Assembly: GCF_002879855.1 (NCBI RefSeq)
Contig: NZ_PNYB01000031.1
Span: forward strand, 1 to 61,769
Length of the DNA stretch: 61,769 bases
Direction of reading: 5' to 3'
Source: Trinickia soli
GTDB taxonomy: Bacteria > Pseudomonadota > Gammaproteobacteria > Burkholderiales > Burkholderiaceae
The translations under genes and the position numbers were made by a program. Below are positions 8,730 to 21,476 of this stretch, in pieces; position 1 is the stretch's first letter; each line of letters opens with the position of its first letter. Below the pieces are notes generated by a model. The model saw only the letters and a program-made list of their open reading frames with translations, was not told where the DNA came from and did not search any database.

Positions 8730-9020
8730 ATGAACAAGAAACTCGTCGCAGCAGTGATCGGTATCGGCGTCGCGGCGCTCGGCATGTCAAGGGCCGCATC
8801 GGCACACGTCGATCTGGCGGTCGGCATCGGCATCCCCGGCCCGGCCTATGTCGCACCCGAGCCCGTGTATGTCGCGCCGCCGCAGGTGGCCTATGCCCCC
8901 GTCCAATATTGGCGAGGCGACGATGGCTGGCGCGAACGCGAATGGCGCCGCCGCGAATGGCGCGAACATCAGTGGCGCGAACACGAATGGCGTGAGCGTC
9001 ACGGCTGGGGCCGCGACTGA
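8730..9020 (+). CDS. Secreted small protein with Trp-Arg-Glu repeats
   Basis: The product has about 96 aa. Residues 1-25 are a signal peptide (hydrophobic core AAVIGIGVAALGM, cleavage near SAHA). A Pro/Tyr/Val-rich segment (YVAPEPVYVAPPQVAYAP) follows and then a tail built of about five copies of WREHEWRER-like units. Small exported proteins with a PxYVAPPP-type segment are common in Burkholderia, but their function is not known. The start at 8730 has an AAGGAG ribosome site at 8716-8721. The tail is highly basic, acidic and aromatic at once, suggesting interaction with polyanions or metal. Confidence 0.75.
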   Translation: MNKKLVAAVIGIGVAALGMSRAASAHVDLAVGIGIPGPAYVAPEPVYVAPPQVAYAPVQYWRGDDGWREREWRRREWREHQWREHEWRERHGWGRD

Positions 9021-9058
9021 ACGGGCCCGGCCCAGCCACGGCGGGCGTCGTGAATCGA

Positions 9059-10081
9059 TTACTCCGACGCAGCGCCCCGCCTCGGACTTTCGAGCCAATG
9101 CACGCTGAATAGGCGCGCCTCGTCAGTCCAGACCGGCCCCGGGCGGAAGCCCGCAGCAACGGCCAGCTTACGAAAGCCTTCTATCGTGAACTTGTGCGAG
9201 TTCTCGGTATGAAGGCTCTCTCCTTCCTCGAAGCGAAAATTCTGCCCTGCCACGCGAACAGTTTGCGCACATTGGCTCACGAGATGCATTTCGATCCGTT
9301 GTTTGCGCGGCTCGTAAAAGGCGTAATGCGCGAACTCGCGTAAATCGAAATCGGCCGAGAGCTCCACATTGGCACGCCGAAGCAGATTCAGATTGAACGC
9401 AGCCGTTACGCCTTGCGCGTCGTTGTAAGCACGATGCAGGGTTTGCGGGTCTTTGACGAGATCAACGCCGACGAGCAAGCCCCCGCCTTCGAGCACCCGC
9501 GCCGCCAATCGCAAAAAAGCCAGCGCTTCGTGCGCGTCGAAGTTGCCGATCGTCGACCCCGGGAAGAAGCCCACCCGACGCCCAGTCGATGCATCGAGCC
9601 CCGACAGCTGCGCTTCATCCATGTAGTCGGCCGCGACAGGCCGCACCTGCAACCATGGACATTCGTCATGTAGCCTGCGGGCAGCCTCTTCGAGGTGCGA
9701 ACCGGAAATGTCGATCGGAAAATACCGGCGCGGCAACGCACTCGCCTCGAACGATCGCAAAACGATGCGAATCTTCTCCAGCGACCCTGCTCCGAATTCG
9801 ATGATGTCGGCCTGTGGGCCCATCACGTGGGCGATCTCTCGCCCATGCCGTTCAAGGATGCGCCGCTCCGTCCGCGTCGGATAGTATTCGGGCAATTCGC
9901 AAATCCGGTCGAACAGTGCCGAGCCCTGCGCATCATAGAAATACTTCGGCGCAATTTTTCGCGGCGATTGCGATAACCCTTCCAACAGGTCGCGGCAAAA
10001 CGCGTTGTCGGCAAGATCGGCCTGCACGCGCCGGGGAGGCGCGGCGCCGACGAGGGCGGATGCGTCAGTAGTCTCGTACAA
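9059..10081 (-). CDS. egtD: L-histidine N-alpha-methyltransferase EgtD
   Basis: The product has 340 aa and trimethylates histidine to hercynine using S-adenosylmethionine, the first step of ergothioneine synthesis. Family signatures visible are SPRKIAPKYFYDAQGSALFD, the SAM-binding segment IIEFGAGSLEKIRIVL and GFFPGSTIGNFD. Its start overlaps the end of egtB by 17 bases, so the two are one operon, with egtB first. No egtC, egtE or other sulfur-transfer gene is nearby; the C-S lyase step must be coded elsewhere. Confidence 0.92.
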   Translation of the reverse strand: MYETTDASALVGAAPPRRVQADLADNAFCRDLLEGLSQSPRKIAPKYFYDAQGSALFDRICELPEYYPTRTERRILERHGREIAHVMGPQADIIEFGAGSLEKIRIVLRSFEASALPRRYFPIDISGSHLEEAARRLHDECPWLQVRPVAADYMDEAQLSGLDASTGRRVGFFPGSTIGNFDAHEALAFLRLAARVLEGGGLLVGVDLVKDPQTLHRAYNDAQGVTAAFNLNLLRRANVELSADFDLREFAHYAFYEPRKQRIEMHLVSQCAQTVRVAGQNFRFEEGESLHTENSHKFTIEGFRKLAVAAGFRPGPVWTDEARLFSVHWLESPRRGAASE

Positions 10082-11294
10082 GGCGTACTCCCGTAAATTG
10101 CCAGCGCGCCGCCGGCGGGAAAAAATTGCGATAGGTGGACCGCGTATGCCCCGGCGGCGTCGCGATACTGCCGCCGCGCAACACCTGCTGCCCCACCATG
10201 AACTTGCCGTTGTATTCGGCCGCCACGCCGGGCAATGGCCGGAACCCCGGATACGGGTCGTACGAAGAACGCGTCCATTGCCAGACGTGTCCCATCATCT
10301 GCTCGATGCCCGGCGCGCCGAACGCAGCCTCCCATTCGAACTCGGTCGGCAAACGCGCGCCGGCCCACTCGGCGTAAGCCGCCGCTTCATAAAAGCTGAG
10401 GTTCGACACGGGTGCATCGGGGTCGAGCGCATGCACGCCCGAGAGCCCGAAGACGCGCCAGTTGCCCTGCCCGGCATCGTCGGCCCGCATCCAATAGATC
10501 GGTGCCGTCCAACCCTCGCGCTGGACCATGGACCAGCCATCCGATAGCCAGAACTCGGGACGTGCATACCCGCCGTCCGCGATGAACGCGGCGTATTCAC
10601 CACAGGTCACGAGCCGATTCGCCATCTCGAACGGGCGCAATAAATATTCATGCCTCGGCCCTTCGTTGTCGAAGCAAAAGCCGTTGCCGTCATGGCCGAT
10701 TTCTACAATGCCGCCCGGCTGACGCAACCATTCCAGCGGAAGCGATTCGATCGGCTTTCGCGAGGCATCGGTTGGTCGGGCACGGTATGCCGGCAGCAAC
10801 GGATTGCAGGAAAACGCATGCAGGATGTCGGTCAGGATCAACTCCTGATGTTGCTGCTCATGGTGCAAGCCCAGCGTGATCAACGGCTCGACGATGGCCA
10901 GCGTCTCGTCATCGGCCGATGCGAGCAGCGCCGAGATCGCTTCGTCGACGTGGCGCCGATACGCCTGTACTTCCTGCAACCCGGGCCTCGTCAATACGCC
11001 GCGTTGCGGCCTTGCATGCCGCGGACCCAACGCTTCGTAATACGAATTGAAAAGGTAGGCGTACCGATCGTCGAAGCTCCGATACGCCCGCGCATGCGGC
11101 CTCAGCACGACCGTCTCGAAGAACCAGGTCGTATGGGCGAGATGCCACTTCGTCGGGCTCGCGTCGGGCATCGATTGGACGCCCTGGTCTTCCGCGGAAA
11201 GCGGCTCGGCTAGCGCGAGGCTGTATTGCCGAACCTCGTCGTAAGCGCGTTGCAATCCTGATACGACGACGCTCATCGCATCGCTCCTGTCCAT
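10065..11294 (-). CDS. egtB: Ergothioneine sulfoxide synthase EgtB
   Basis: The product has 409 aa and is a mononuclear non-haem iron enzyme that joins hercynine to a thiol donor (cysteine or gamma-glutamylcysteine) with oxygen. An N-terminal DinB-like domain carries the iron ligands: a His in HLAH (51-54) and the HX3HXE motif at 145-151. The C-terminal half is a formylglycine-generating-enzyme-like sulfatase-modifying fold ending in VLRGGS and ARWQFTGVRLVRDY. It is translationally coupled to egtD. The SenA homologue of selenoneine synthesis is a related possibility, but no senB or senC lies nearby. An alternative start is at 11276. Confidence 0.9.
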   Translation of the reverse strand: MDRSDAMSVVVSGLQRAYDEVRQYSLALAEPLSAEDQGVQSMPDASPTKWHLAHTTWFFETVVLRPHARAYRSFDDRYAYLFNSYYEALGPRHARPQRGVLTRPGLQEVQAYRRHVDEAISALLASADDETLAIVEPLITLGLHHEQQHQELILTDILHAFSCNPLLPAYRARPTDASRKPIESLPLEWLRQPGGIVEIGHDGNGFCFDNEGPRHEYLLRPFEMANRLVTCGEYAAFIADGGYARPEFWLSDGWSMVQREGWTAPIYWMRADDAGQGNWRVFGLSGVHALDPDAPVSNLSFYEAAAYAEWAGARLPTEFEWEAAFGAPGIEQMMGHVWQWTRSSYDPYPGFRPLPGVAAEYNGKFMVGQQVLRGGSIATPPGHTRSTYRNFFPPAARWQFTGVRLVRDY

Positions 11295-11387
11295 GGGTGG
11301 ATGTCGGCCGGCATTGGACCGACCTCGATCTTGGTGTCTATCGGGTATCGCGACATGCGCGGTGCGGCAGTCCGCGAGCCCTCCACT

Positions 11388-12335
11388 TTAAGTTGTTTTG
11401 GGCGCGGCTGCTTTGGCCCGCGCTGAACGACGCCGCTGCGCGTGCTGCACGACCGGCTGCGGCGCGGCATCGGCGCCGAGCCGTTGCTTCAATCGTCGAG
11501 CGTCGAATGGCGCCTCCACTTTCTGGTCGTTGTCGAAATAGCAAAAGATGTCTCGTGCCTCGCGCGGCGGATGCGCCGGCGACACGCATCGGGCGTCGCT
11601 CGGCTCTTCGCCTTCGGCCCACGCTTGAATGCGTTTGGCCCATCGATCGAGCGCAGGTTCCGAATAGGCGCCGCCATAAAGCGTTTCGGTGCCATGCAAC
11701 CGCATGTAAATAAAGTCGGCTGTAACGTCCTCGAAATACGGCCAGCCAGCCACCGAATCCGATACGACAAGCGACGCACGATGGCGCCGCAGCAATTCGG
11801 GAAACTCCGCGACGCAGAAACTCGCATGCCGCACCTCTACCGCATGGCGCAGCGCGCCGCGGCGCTTCGGGTGGCACCAGGCAGTTTTGACACGCGCATC
11901 GTGCGTTCGCGCGAGTGCGATCGCTTCTTCGATCGTTTGAGGGAGCAAAGCCAGGAATCGTTCGATCCGGGTAACGTCGAACTGGAAATTGGGCGGAAAT
12001 TGCCAGAGGAATGGGCCCAGCTTTTCTTCAAGCGCCAGCACCCCCGATGCGAAGAAATTCGCCATCGCCGGACGCGCCGTTTCATCGCGGAAGCGCAGCA
12101 TGTGCGTCAGATAGCGCGGGCCTTTCACGCTGAAGACGAACCCCTCTGGCGTCGCGTCGTACCAGGCACGATAACTGTCGATGGTCTGCAGCGAATAGTG
12201 CGAGCCGTTGATTTCGATTGTATCGACGGCGCGCGAGGCGTAAGCCAGTTCGCGCGCCTGCGCAAGGCCTTTCGGATAGAAGATGCCGCGCCAGCCCGCA
12301 TAGCGCCAGCCGGATATGCCGATGTGGATCGTCAT
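11388..12335 (-). CDS. DUF72 (YecE-like) protein
   Basis: The product has about 315 aa and starts IHIGISGWRYAGWRGIFYP, the characteristic opening of DUF72 proteins, which adopt a TIM-barrel-like fold. Other family stretches are NGSHYSL, FVFSVKGPRYLTH, LGPFLWQFPPNF and DFIYMRLHGTE. Its biochemical role is not established. The C-terminal tail (QRRRSARAKAAAPKTT) is basic and low-complexity. The ATG at 12335 matches the family start. Confidence 0.85.
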   Translation of the reverse strand: MTIHIGISGWRYAGWRGIFYPKGLAQARELAYASRAVDTIEINGSHYSLQTIDSYRAWYDATPEGFVFSVKGPRYLTHMLRFRDETARPAMANFFASGVLALEEKLGPFLWQFPPNFQFDVTRIERFLALLPQTIEEAIALARTHDARVKTAWCHPKRRGALRHAVEVRHASFCVAEFPELLRRHRASLVVSDSVAGWPYFEDVTADFIYMRLHGTETLYGGAYSEPALDRWAKRIQAWAEGEEPSDARCVSPAHPPREARDIFCYFDNDQKVEAPFDARRLKQRLGADAAPQPVVQHAQRRRSARAKAAAPKTT

Positions 12336-12408
12336 GGTGCCGGGTTGCTTGACGTCGAAGCTCCATCGCAGCAAGCATCGTTCCCGGCTTCAAACGCGTG
12401 CTTCATTC

Positions 12409-12442
12409 GCGAGGCGGCCATGCATGCGAGCGGCCGCCTCGC
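12409..12442. terminator. Perfect 11-bp hairpin downstream of ggt
   Basis: GCGAGGCGGCC at 12409-12419 pairs exactly with GGCCGCCTCGC at 12432-12442 around a 12-base loop. It lies 32 bases past the end of the leftward ggt gene. No T-run follows, so it could be an incomplete intrinsic terminator or a structure that protects RNA ends. Confidence 0.45.
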
Positions 12443-12473
12443 TGTCACTACAGGTTCATACGCTGGCCTGCGC

Positions 12474-14204
12474 TCATTGAACGGTGCGCGTGACACCTCG
12501 CCCGCGCGGATCGGCCACTGCTTCGGGCGCGGCGCCATCCACTTTGATCACCTGAATGTCACCGTTGAAGTTCTGTCCCTTCAGCACATAGCCTTTCGCT
12601 TCGAGTTCCTGTGCGAGCTCACCTTCGATCGGCTTGTAGGGCTCCCAGAAAATCGTATTGGGCGGCAGCAGTTGATGATGGAAACGCATGGCTGCAACAG
12701 CGTCGGGCAACGACATATGGAAATCGTAGACGTTCGTAATGACTTGGAAGATCGACGTAAAGATGCGCGACCCGCCCGGCGTGCCGATCACCATCGCCAC
12801 TTTGCCGTCCTTCGTCAGAATCGTCGGCGTCATCGATGAGAGCGGCCGCTTTTTCGGTTCGATCGAATTCGCATCGCTGCCCACGACGCCGAACATATTC
12901 GCCACGCCCGGCTTGGCCGAGAAATCGTCCATTTCGTCGTTCAGGATGATGCCCGTGCCGTCCACCACTTCGCCCGAGCCGAAGTAGCCGTTCAACGTAT
13001 AGGTGTTCGAAACGGCGTTGCCCCACTTGTCCACGATCGAAAAGTGCGTCGTTTCGGCTTTCTCCGGCATCGACGTGCCAAGGCCTGGTTGCACCGACTT
13101 CGTATCCGACGGCTTCTGCGGATCGACTTCCGCGGCGCGCTTGGCGATGTAGGCGTCGTCCGTCAATTGCGCGATCGGCACTTTGTAGAAGTCAGGATCG
13201 CCCAGGTATTGCGCACGATCGGCGAACACGCGCTTTTCGATTTCGGCGACGAGGTGGATGTATTGCGGCGAATCGAGCTTGACGCCGGTGAAGTCGCTTT
13301 TCAGGTCCGCCTTCATCTTCAGCAACTGCACGAGCCCGATGCCGCCCGAGCTCGGCGGCGGCGCCGTGATCACGCGGTAGCCATTCCAGTCTGCCTCGAC
13401 GGGCTGGCGCCATACAGCCCTGTAATCGTGAAGGTCCTGCTGCGTGATGAGGCCACCATGCGCCTTCATCGAAGCGGCGATGAGCTGCGCCGTCTTGCCC
13501 TCGTAGAACCCCTTGACGCCTTGGTTGGCGATACGCGTCAACGTCGCGGCCAATTGCGGCTGCTTGAATATTTCGCCCGCCTTCAATTGCCCGAAGTACT
13601 GCCCGAAGTTCGTTTGATCGCCGAAATCCTTGGCCGATGCGTCGCGCCGCTGCTGCAATTGCTCGCTCACTTCAAAGCCGTCGCGTGCATAGTGAATCGC
13701 CGGCGCGAGCACCTGCTTCCAGCTCAATTTACCGAAGCGCTTTTGAACCTCCCACATCCCTTCCACAGTACCCGGCACGCCAACCGCACGCATGCCGACG
13801 AGACTCATGCCCTTGATGACATTGCCGTCTTTATCGAGGTACATGTCTTTGGTCGCGGCCAACGGCGCTCGCTCGCGGTAATCCATGAAATACGGTTTGC
13901 CATTGACATAAAGCGTCATAAAGCCGCCGCCGCCGATATTGCCCGCTTCGGGGTAGGTCACGGCCAGCGTGAATGCCACGGCCACTGCGGCATCGATGGC
14001 ATTGCCGCCTTCCTTGAAGATGCGCTGCGCCGCATCGGCGCTGAATTCGTCGGCCACGGCCATGGCCGACGCCGACAACACAGGCGTGGCCGAACTCGTC
14101 TTCGCCCACGCAGGCGTAGAAGGCACAAACCCTATTGCAACGGTGGCCGCTGCGATCCAACCCGCCAGGCGGGCTGCATTTCCAATTCGACTCTTAGAAT
14201 TCAT
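12474..14204 (-). CDS. ggt: Gamma-glutamyltransferase (gamma-glutamyltranspeptidase)
   Basis: A 576-aa periplasmic enzyme that hydrolyses or transfers the gamma-glutamyl group of glutathione and is made as a self-cleaving proenzyme. Residues 1-34 form a signal peptide (ends PAWA). The autocleavage site and nucleophile are at TTHFS, Thr385, giving a large and a small subunit. Other conserved segments are GGNAIDAAVAVAF, GGGGFM, DYRERAP and GTPGGSRI. The start at 14204 is taken from the signal peptide; the frame is open to 14354. It stands alone. Confidence 0.9.
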   Translation of the reverse strand: MNSKSRIGNAARLAGWIAAATVAIGFVPSTPAWAKTSSATPVLSASAMAVADEFSADAAQRIFKEGGNAIDAAVAVAFTLAVTYPEAGNIGGGGFMTLYVNGKPYFMDYRERAPLAATKDMYLDKDGNVIKGMSLVGMRAVGVPGTVEGMWEVQKRFGKLSWKQVLAPAIHYARDGFEVSEQLQQRRDASAKDFGDQTNFGQYFGQLKAGEIFKQPQLAATLTRIANQGVKGFYEGKTAQLIAASMKAHGGLITQQDLHDYRAVWRQPVEADWNGYRVITAPPPSSGGIGLVQLLKMKADLKSDFTGVKLDSPQYIHLVAEIEKRVFADRAQYLGDPDFYKVPIAQLTDDAYIAKRAAEVDPQKPSDTKSVQPGLGTSMPEKAETTHFSIVDKWGNAVSNTYTLNGYFGSGEVVDGTGIILNDEMDDFSAKPGVANMFGVVGSDANSIEPKKRPLSSMTPTILTKDGKVAMVIGTPGGSRIFTSIFQVITNVYDFHMSLPDAVAAMRFHHQLLPPNTIFWEPYKPIEGELAQELEAKGYVLKGQNFNGDIQVIKVDGAAPEAVADPRGRGVTRTVQ

Positions 14205-14429
14205 GTGGCATCTCCATAGTCGTCTCCCGACAGGGGTCAACAGGCATGCCTTGCCGCTTATAGCACGCGCAAATCGTTTCCGAAACCGGGCATTCACGTA
14301 GGATGTAGGCGGCTTGACGATGTCATAGCGCGGCCTCGATCCGCTCGCTCGCAAGCCATCCGCGCCGGGCCATAATTGCGGATCGGCGCTTCAAGCCTTC
14401 GACTTACTTTCAATCCGGAGTTTTTCTCA

Positions 14430-15122
14430 ATGCAAATGCGCGCGGTCGCTGCACGTCAAGGCACACGATGGTTCGCCGATGGCTGGTCCTTGTTTCAACA
14501 GCGGCCCGGCATGTGGATCATGCTCGGCCTGATCGATCTGCTCGTCACCATCGTGCTCTACGAATTGCCTTACGCGAGCGATCTGACAGCCGTGTTCACC
14601 GTCCTGTGGAGCGGCGGCATGGTCTTTGCCGCCGATCATTGCCGGACCACAGGCACCGTGGGACTGGCCGACGTCGTGCGGGGCATCCGCGCACATTTCG
14701 AGCCACTGTTCGCGGCCGCTGTGTTCGGCCTGTTGATCGCGATCGTCTGCGATCTGACGGGTGATCGCGCCGCGGGCGCGTTGCGGTTGATGGCGTTCGG
14801 CGGGGCGAAAACCGATCTGCCGACGGTGCTCGCATTGTGCGCGGGCGTGCTTTATCTGACTACCGCCGTAATCGGCGCAATGGCGCTCTGGATCGCGCCC
14901 GCCCTCATCGTCCTGAACGGCGCCACGGCCGCCGATGCGCTGCGCGCCAGCTTTACGGCCACTTGGCGCAACGGGGCGGCCGCACTCGTTTACGGGATCG
15001 TCGCAGTGGGTCTGTTCATTGCCTGCGTGCTGACGCTCGGCGTTGCGACGGTCGTCGTGGCCCCGCTGCTCTACCTGTCCACGTATGCGGCAAGCCTCGA
15101 TATGTTCCCGCGCAACCGATGA
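14430..15122 (+). CDS. BPSS1780-family multi-pass membrane protein
   Basis: The product has 230 aa. It starts QMRAVAARQGTRWFADGWSLFQQRPGMW, like the BPSS1780 membrane proteins of Burkholderia, and has about five or six hydrophobic segments. The function is unknown. It lies between ggt (divergent) and the helicase gene, 127 bases before the latter. The start at 14430 gives the family N-terminus. Confidence 0.75.
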   Translation: MQMRAVAARQGTRWFADGWSLFQQRPGMWIMLGLIDLLVTIVLYELPYASDLTAVFTVLWSGGMVFAADHCRTTGTVGLADVVRGIRAHFEPLFAAAVFGLLIAIVCDLTGDRAAGALRLMAFGGAKTDLPTVLALCAGVLYLTTAVIGAMALWIAPALIVLNGATAADALRASFTATWRNGAAALVYGIVAVGLFIACVLTLGVATVVVAPLLYLSTYAASLDMFPRNR

Positions 15123-15249
15123 GCGGTGAGCGGTTGCCGATCATCGGAGCGATTCCGCCCGGCAACAAGGTGGTCCGGCCCCGTATCGAGACAGTGCGGA
15201 TTCATCAGGTGTCCTTGATAATTTTGCGGCCCACCTTCACATTGGCATC

Positions 15250-19698
<4,449 letters not shown>

Positions 19699-19757
19699 CC
19701 AGGCCGCTTCGGGCCGCAGCGCCGATAACGTCAGATGTTTCGCCGGATCTGGTCATT

Positions 19758-19786
19758 TTGTCGGGGGAAACACGGACGCGTATAAA
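19758..19786 (+). promoter_or_regulatory. Possible sigma-70-type promoter of cheV (alternative)
   Basis: TTGTCG at 19758-19763 and TATAAA at 19781-19786 are 17 bases apart, a moderate match to the housekeeping promoter. It overlaps the better sigma-28 candidate and is listed only as the alternative. Confidence 0.3.
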
Positions 19787-19809
19787 TTTTTTTCAAAATG
19801 CGCCGTTAT
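19783..19809 (+). promoter_or_regulatory. Candidate FliA (sigma-28) promoter of cheV
   Basis: TAAATTTT (19783-19790) and GCCGTTAT (19802-19809) are separated by exactly 11 bases. The flagellar sigma-28 consensus is TAAAGTTT-N11-GCCGATAA; 13 of 16 positions match. It lies 89 bases ahead of the cheV start, and cheV is a class 3 flagellar/chemotaxis gene in other bacteria, so the location and sequence agree. Confidence 0.72.
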
Positions 19810-19898
19810 CAGCGGTATAGCCCGACCGTCTCCGGCGCGCGCCCCGCACTCAAGGGTGCAACTGGCGGGCGCGGGCGCAACCCAAGAGGACATTTTTG

Positions 19899-20858
19899 AT
19901 GGCCGCTGATCATCACTCGATCGACGAACGCACCAATCTGACGAGCACGAACAAGTTCGAGCTGCTGCTATTCAGGCTCGGCGCCGCGCCCGGCAACGAC
20001 GACGCGCACGAGTTGTACGGCATCAACGTCTTCAAGGTGCGCGAGATCATGACGATGCCGACGATCACGCCGATCGCGGGCGCATCGGATCATATGCTCG
20101 GGGCCGTCGATATTCGCGGCCAGATCATCCCCGTCATCGATCTGCCCAAGGTAATGGGCTGCAACCCCACGCGCGGGCTCAACATCCTGCTCGTGACCGA
20201 GTTCGCACGGTCGACGCAGGCATTCGCCGTGGAGGAGGTCGACGACATCGTGCGCCTCGAATGGAATCAGGTTCTGTCGGCCGAAGCATCGGCCGGGGGC
20301 GGATCGGTCACGAGCATTGCCCGCATCGACGGCAATACGGGAGACTCCCGGCTTGCGCAAGTCGTCGATGTCGAGCAGGTGCTGCGCGATGTGTTCCCGG
20401 CCCAGCACCCGAGCGTCGAAGCGGCCGACGTCGGCACTTCGCTCAAGATCACCGGCGGCGCCAAGATCCTGGCCGCCGACGATTCGGGCTTCGCACGCAA
20501 GCTGATCGAGCAGAGCCTGGCGGCGCTCGGCGCCGAGTACATCATCACGAAGACGGGGCAGGAAGCCTGGGACACGTTGACGAAGATCGCAGCGCAGGCT
20601 CAGAAGGAAGGGGTGCGCACGCGCGACAAGATCGCGCTCGTGCTGACCGACCTGGAAATGCCGGAAATGGACGGCTTCATGCTCACGCGCCAGATCAAGG
20701 CCGACGATCGCATGCATGACATCCCCGTCATCATCCATTCGTCGTTGACGGGCACGGCCAACGAAGCGCACGTCAAAAATGCGGGCGCCAGCGGCTATGT
20801 CGCCAAGTTCGCCGCGGGCGACCTGGCCGAGGCAATTCGCCAGGCGCTCGTCGCTTGA
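19899..20858 (+). CDS. cheV: Chemotaxis coupling protein CheV (CheW-receiver fusion)
   Basis: The product has 319 aa. Residues 18-170 are a CheW-like coupling domain linking chemoreceptors to CheA (YGINVFKVREIM, GAVDIRGQIIPVIDL). Residues 188-319 are a receiver domain: acidic Asp194/Asp195, phosphoacceptor Asp251 (VLTDLEMPEMDG), Ser/Thr at 281-282 and Lys303. The usual Pro after the lysine is replaced by Phe. Phosphorylation by CheA probably adjusts adaptation. Start has AGAGGA at 19885-19890. No other chemotaxis gene is adjacent. Confidence 0.92.
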   Translation: MAADHHSIDERTNLTSTNKFELLLFRLGAAPGNDDAHELYGINVFKVREIMTMPTITPIAGASDHMLGAVDIRGQIIPVIDLPKVMGCNPTRGLNILLVTEFARSTQAFAVEEVDDIVRLEWNQVLSAEASAGGGSVTSIARIDGNTGDSRLAQVVDVEQVLRDVFPAQHPSVEAADVGTSLKITGGAKILAADDSGFARKLIEQSLAALGAEYIITKTGQEAWDTLTKIAAQAQKEGVRTRDKIALVLTDLEMPEMDGFMLTRQIKADDRMHDIPVIIHSSLTGTANEAHVKNAGASGYVAKFAAGDLAEAIRQALVA

Positions 20859-20876
20859 ACGCTTGATGAGCGCACG

Positions 20877-20905
20877 ATCGTCCGAAAACGCTATTAACGG
20901 ACGAT
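20877..20905. terminator. Hairpin between convergent cheV and Lrp genes
   Basis: ATCGTCCG (20877-20884) and CGGACGAT (20898-20905) pair over 8 bases with a 13-base loop, in the 79-base gap between convergent genes. A bidirectional terminator is plausible; there is no T-run, so this is weak. Confidence 0.35.
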
Positions 20906-20937
20906 AGGCTCGGGAACGAACAACGCAGGCCTGTTGC

Positions 20938-21399
20938 TCATAAGAGCGGCAGGCCCGCGTCGCGTTTGACCTCCCGCAGCGAGAGCACCGATTCGACCGA
21001 GGTCACGCCGGGCAATGCGCGCAGCACGTCGCGGATGAACGCGCCGTAATCTTCGAGATCGCGAGCGACCACATGCAGTAAATAGTCGGCGCTGCCCGAC
21101 ACGTTGTGACACGAGACGACGCGCTCGATAGCCTGAATTTCGCGCTCGAATTCGTCGGCCAGCCGGCGGTCATGCACCCCGAACCGGACCAGTGCAAACG
21201 CCGTTACGCCGATATGCAGCGCCGATTTCGACAGTACGGCGCGGTATCCCTCGATGTAGCCGTCTGCCTCGAGCCGCTTCAGGCGGCGCGCGCATGGCGT
21301 CTCGCTCAAGCCGACGGCCTCGGCGAGACTCGCGTTCGTCATGCGGCCGTCCCCTTGCATCGCCATCAGAATGGCCCGGTCGGTCTTGTCCAAAGTCAT
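20938..21399 (-). CDS. Lrp/AsnC-family transcriptional regulator
   Basis: The product has 153 aa. Residues 1-60 form the helix-turn-helix (LDKTDRAILMAMQGDGRMTN then LSETPCARRLKRLEADGYI) and the C-terminal half is the RAM ligand-binding domain (VSGSADYLLHVVARDLEDY, LPGVTSVESVLSL). It is divergent from the PIG-L gene with 77 bases between, so it may control the glycan locus or respond to an amino acid. Typical Lrp length. Confidence 0.88.
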   Translation of the reverse strand: MTLDKTDRAILMAMQGDGRMTNASLAEAVGLSETPCARRLKRLEADGYIEGYRAVLSKSALHIGVTAFALVRFGVHDRRLADEFEREIQAIERVVSCHNVSGSADYLLHVVARDLEDYGAFIRDVLRALPGVTSVESVLSLREVKRDAGLPLL

Positions 21400-21476
21400 G
21401 CGTGGCTACCTGTCGTTTCCGAAGCAGCGATGGTAGCGCAAGCGCATTGGCATCGTCCTTGCGTCGGCGTCGCGAC

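Noticed and set aside
8930-9016. Short tandem repeats as a CRISPR-like array
   Set aside because: The repeats are in frame and code WREHEWR units of a secreted protein; there are no spacers.
11442-12839. 465-codon rightward frame across DUF72 and ggt genes
   Set aside because: It spans the ends of two well-supported leftward genes and has no recognisable domain.
13044-14219. 391-codon rightward frame opposite ggt
   Set aside because: Antisense of a clear gamma-glutamyltransferase; composition is an artefact of high GC.
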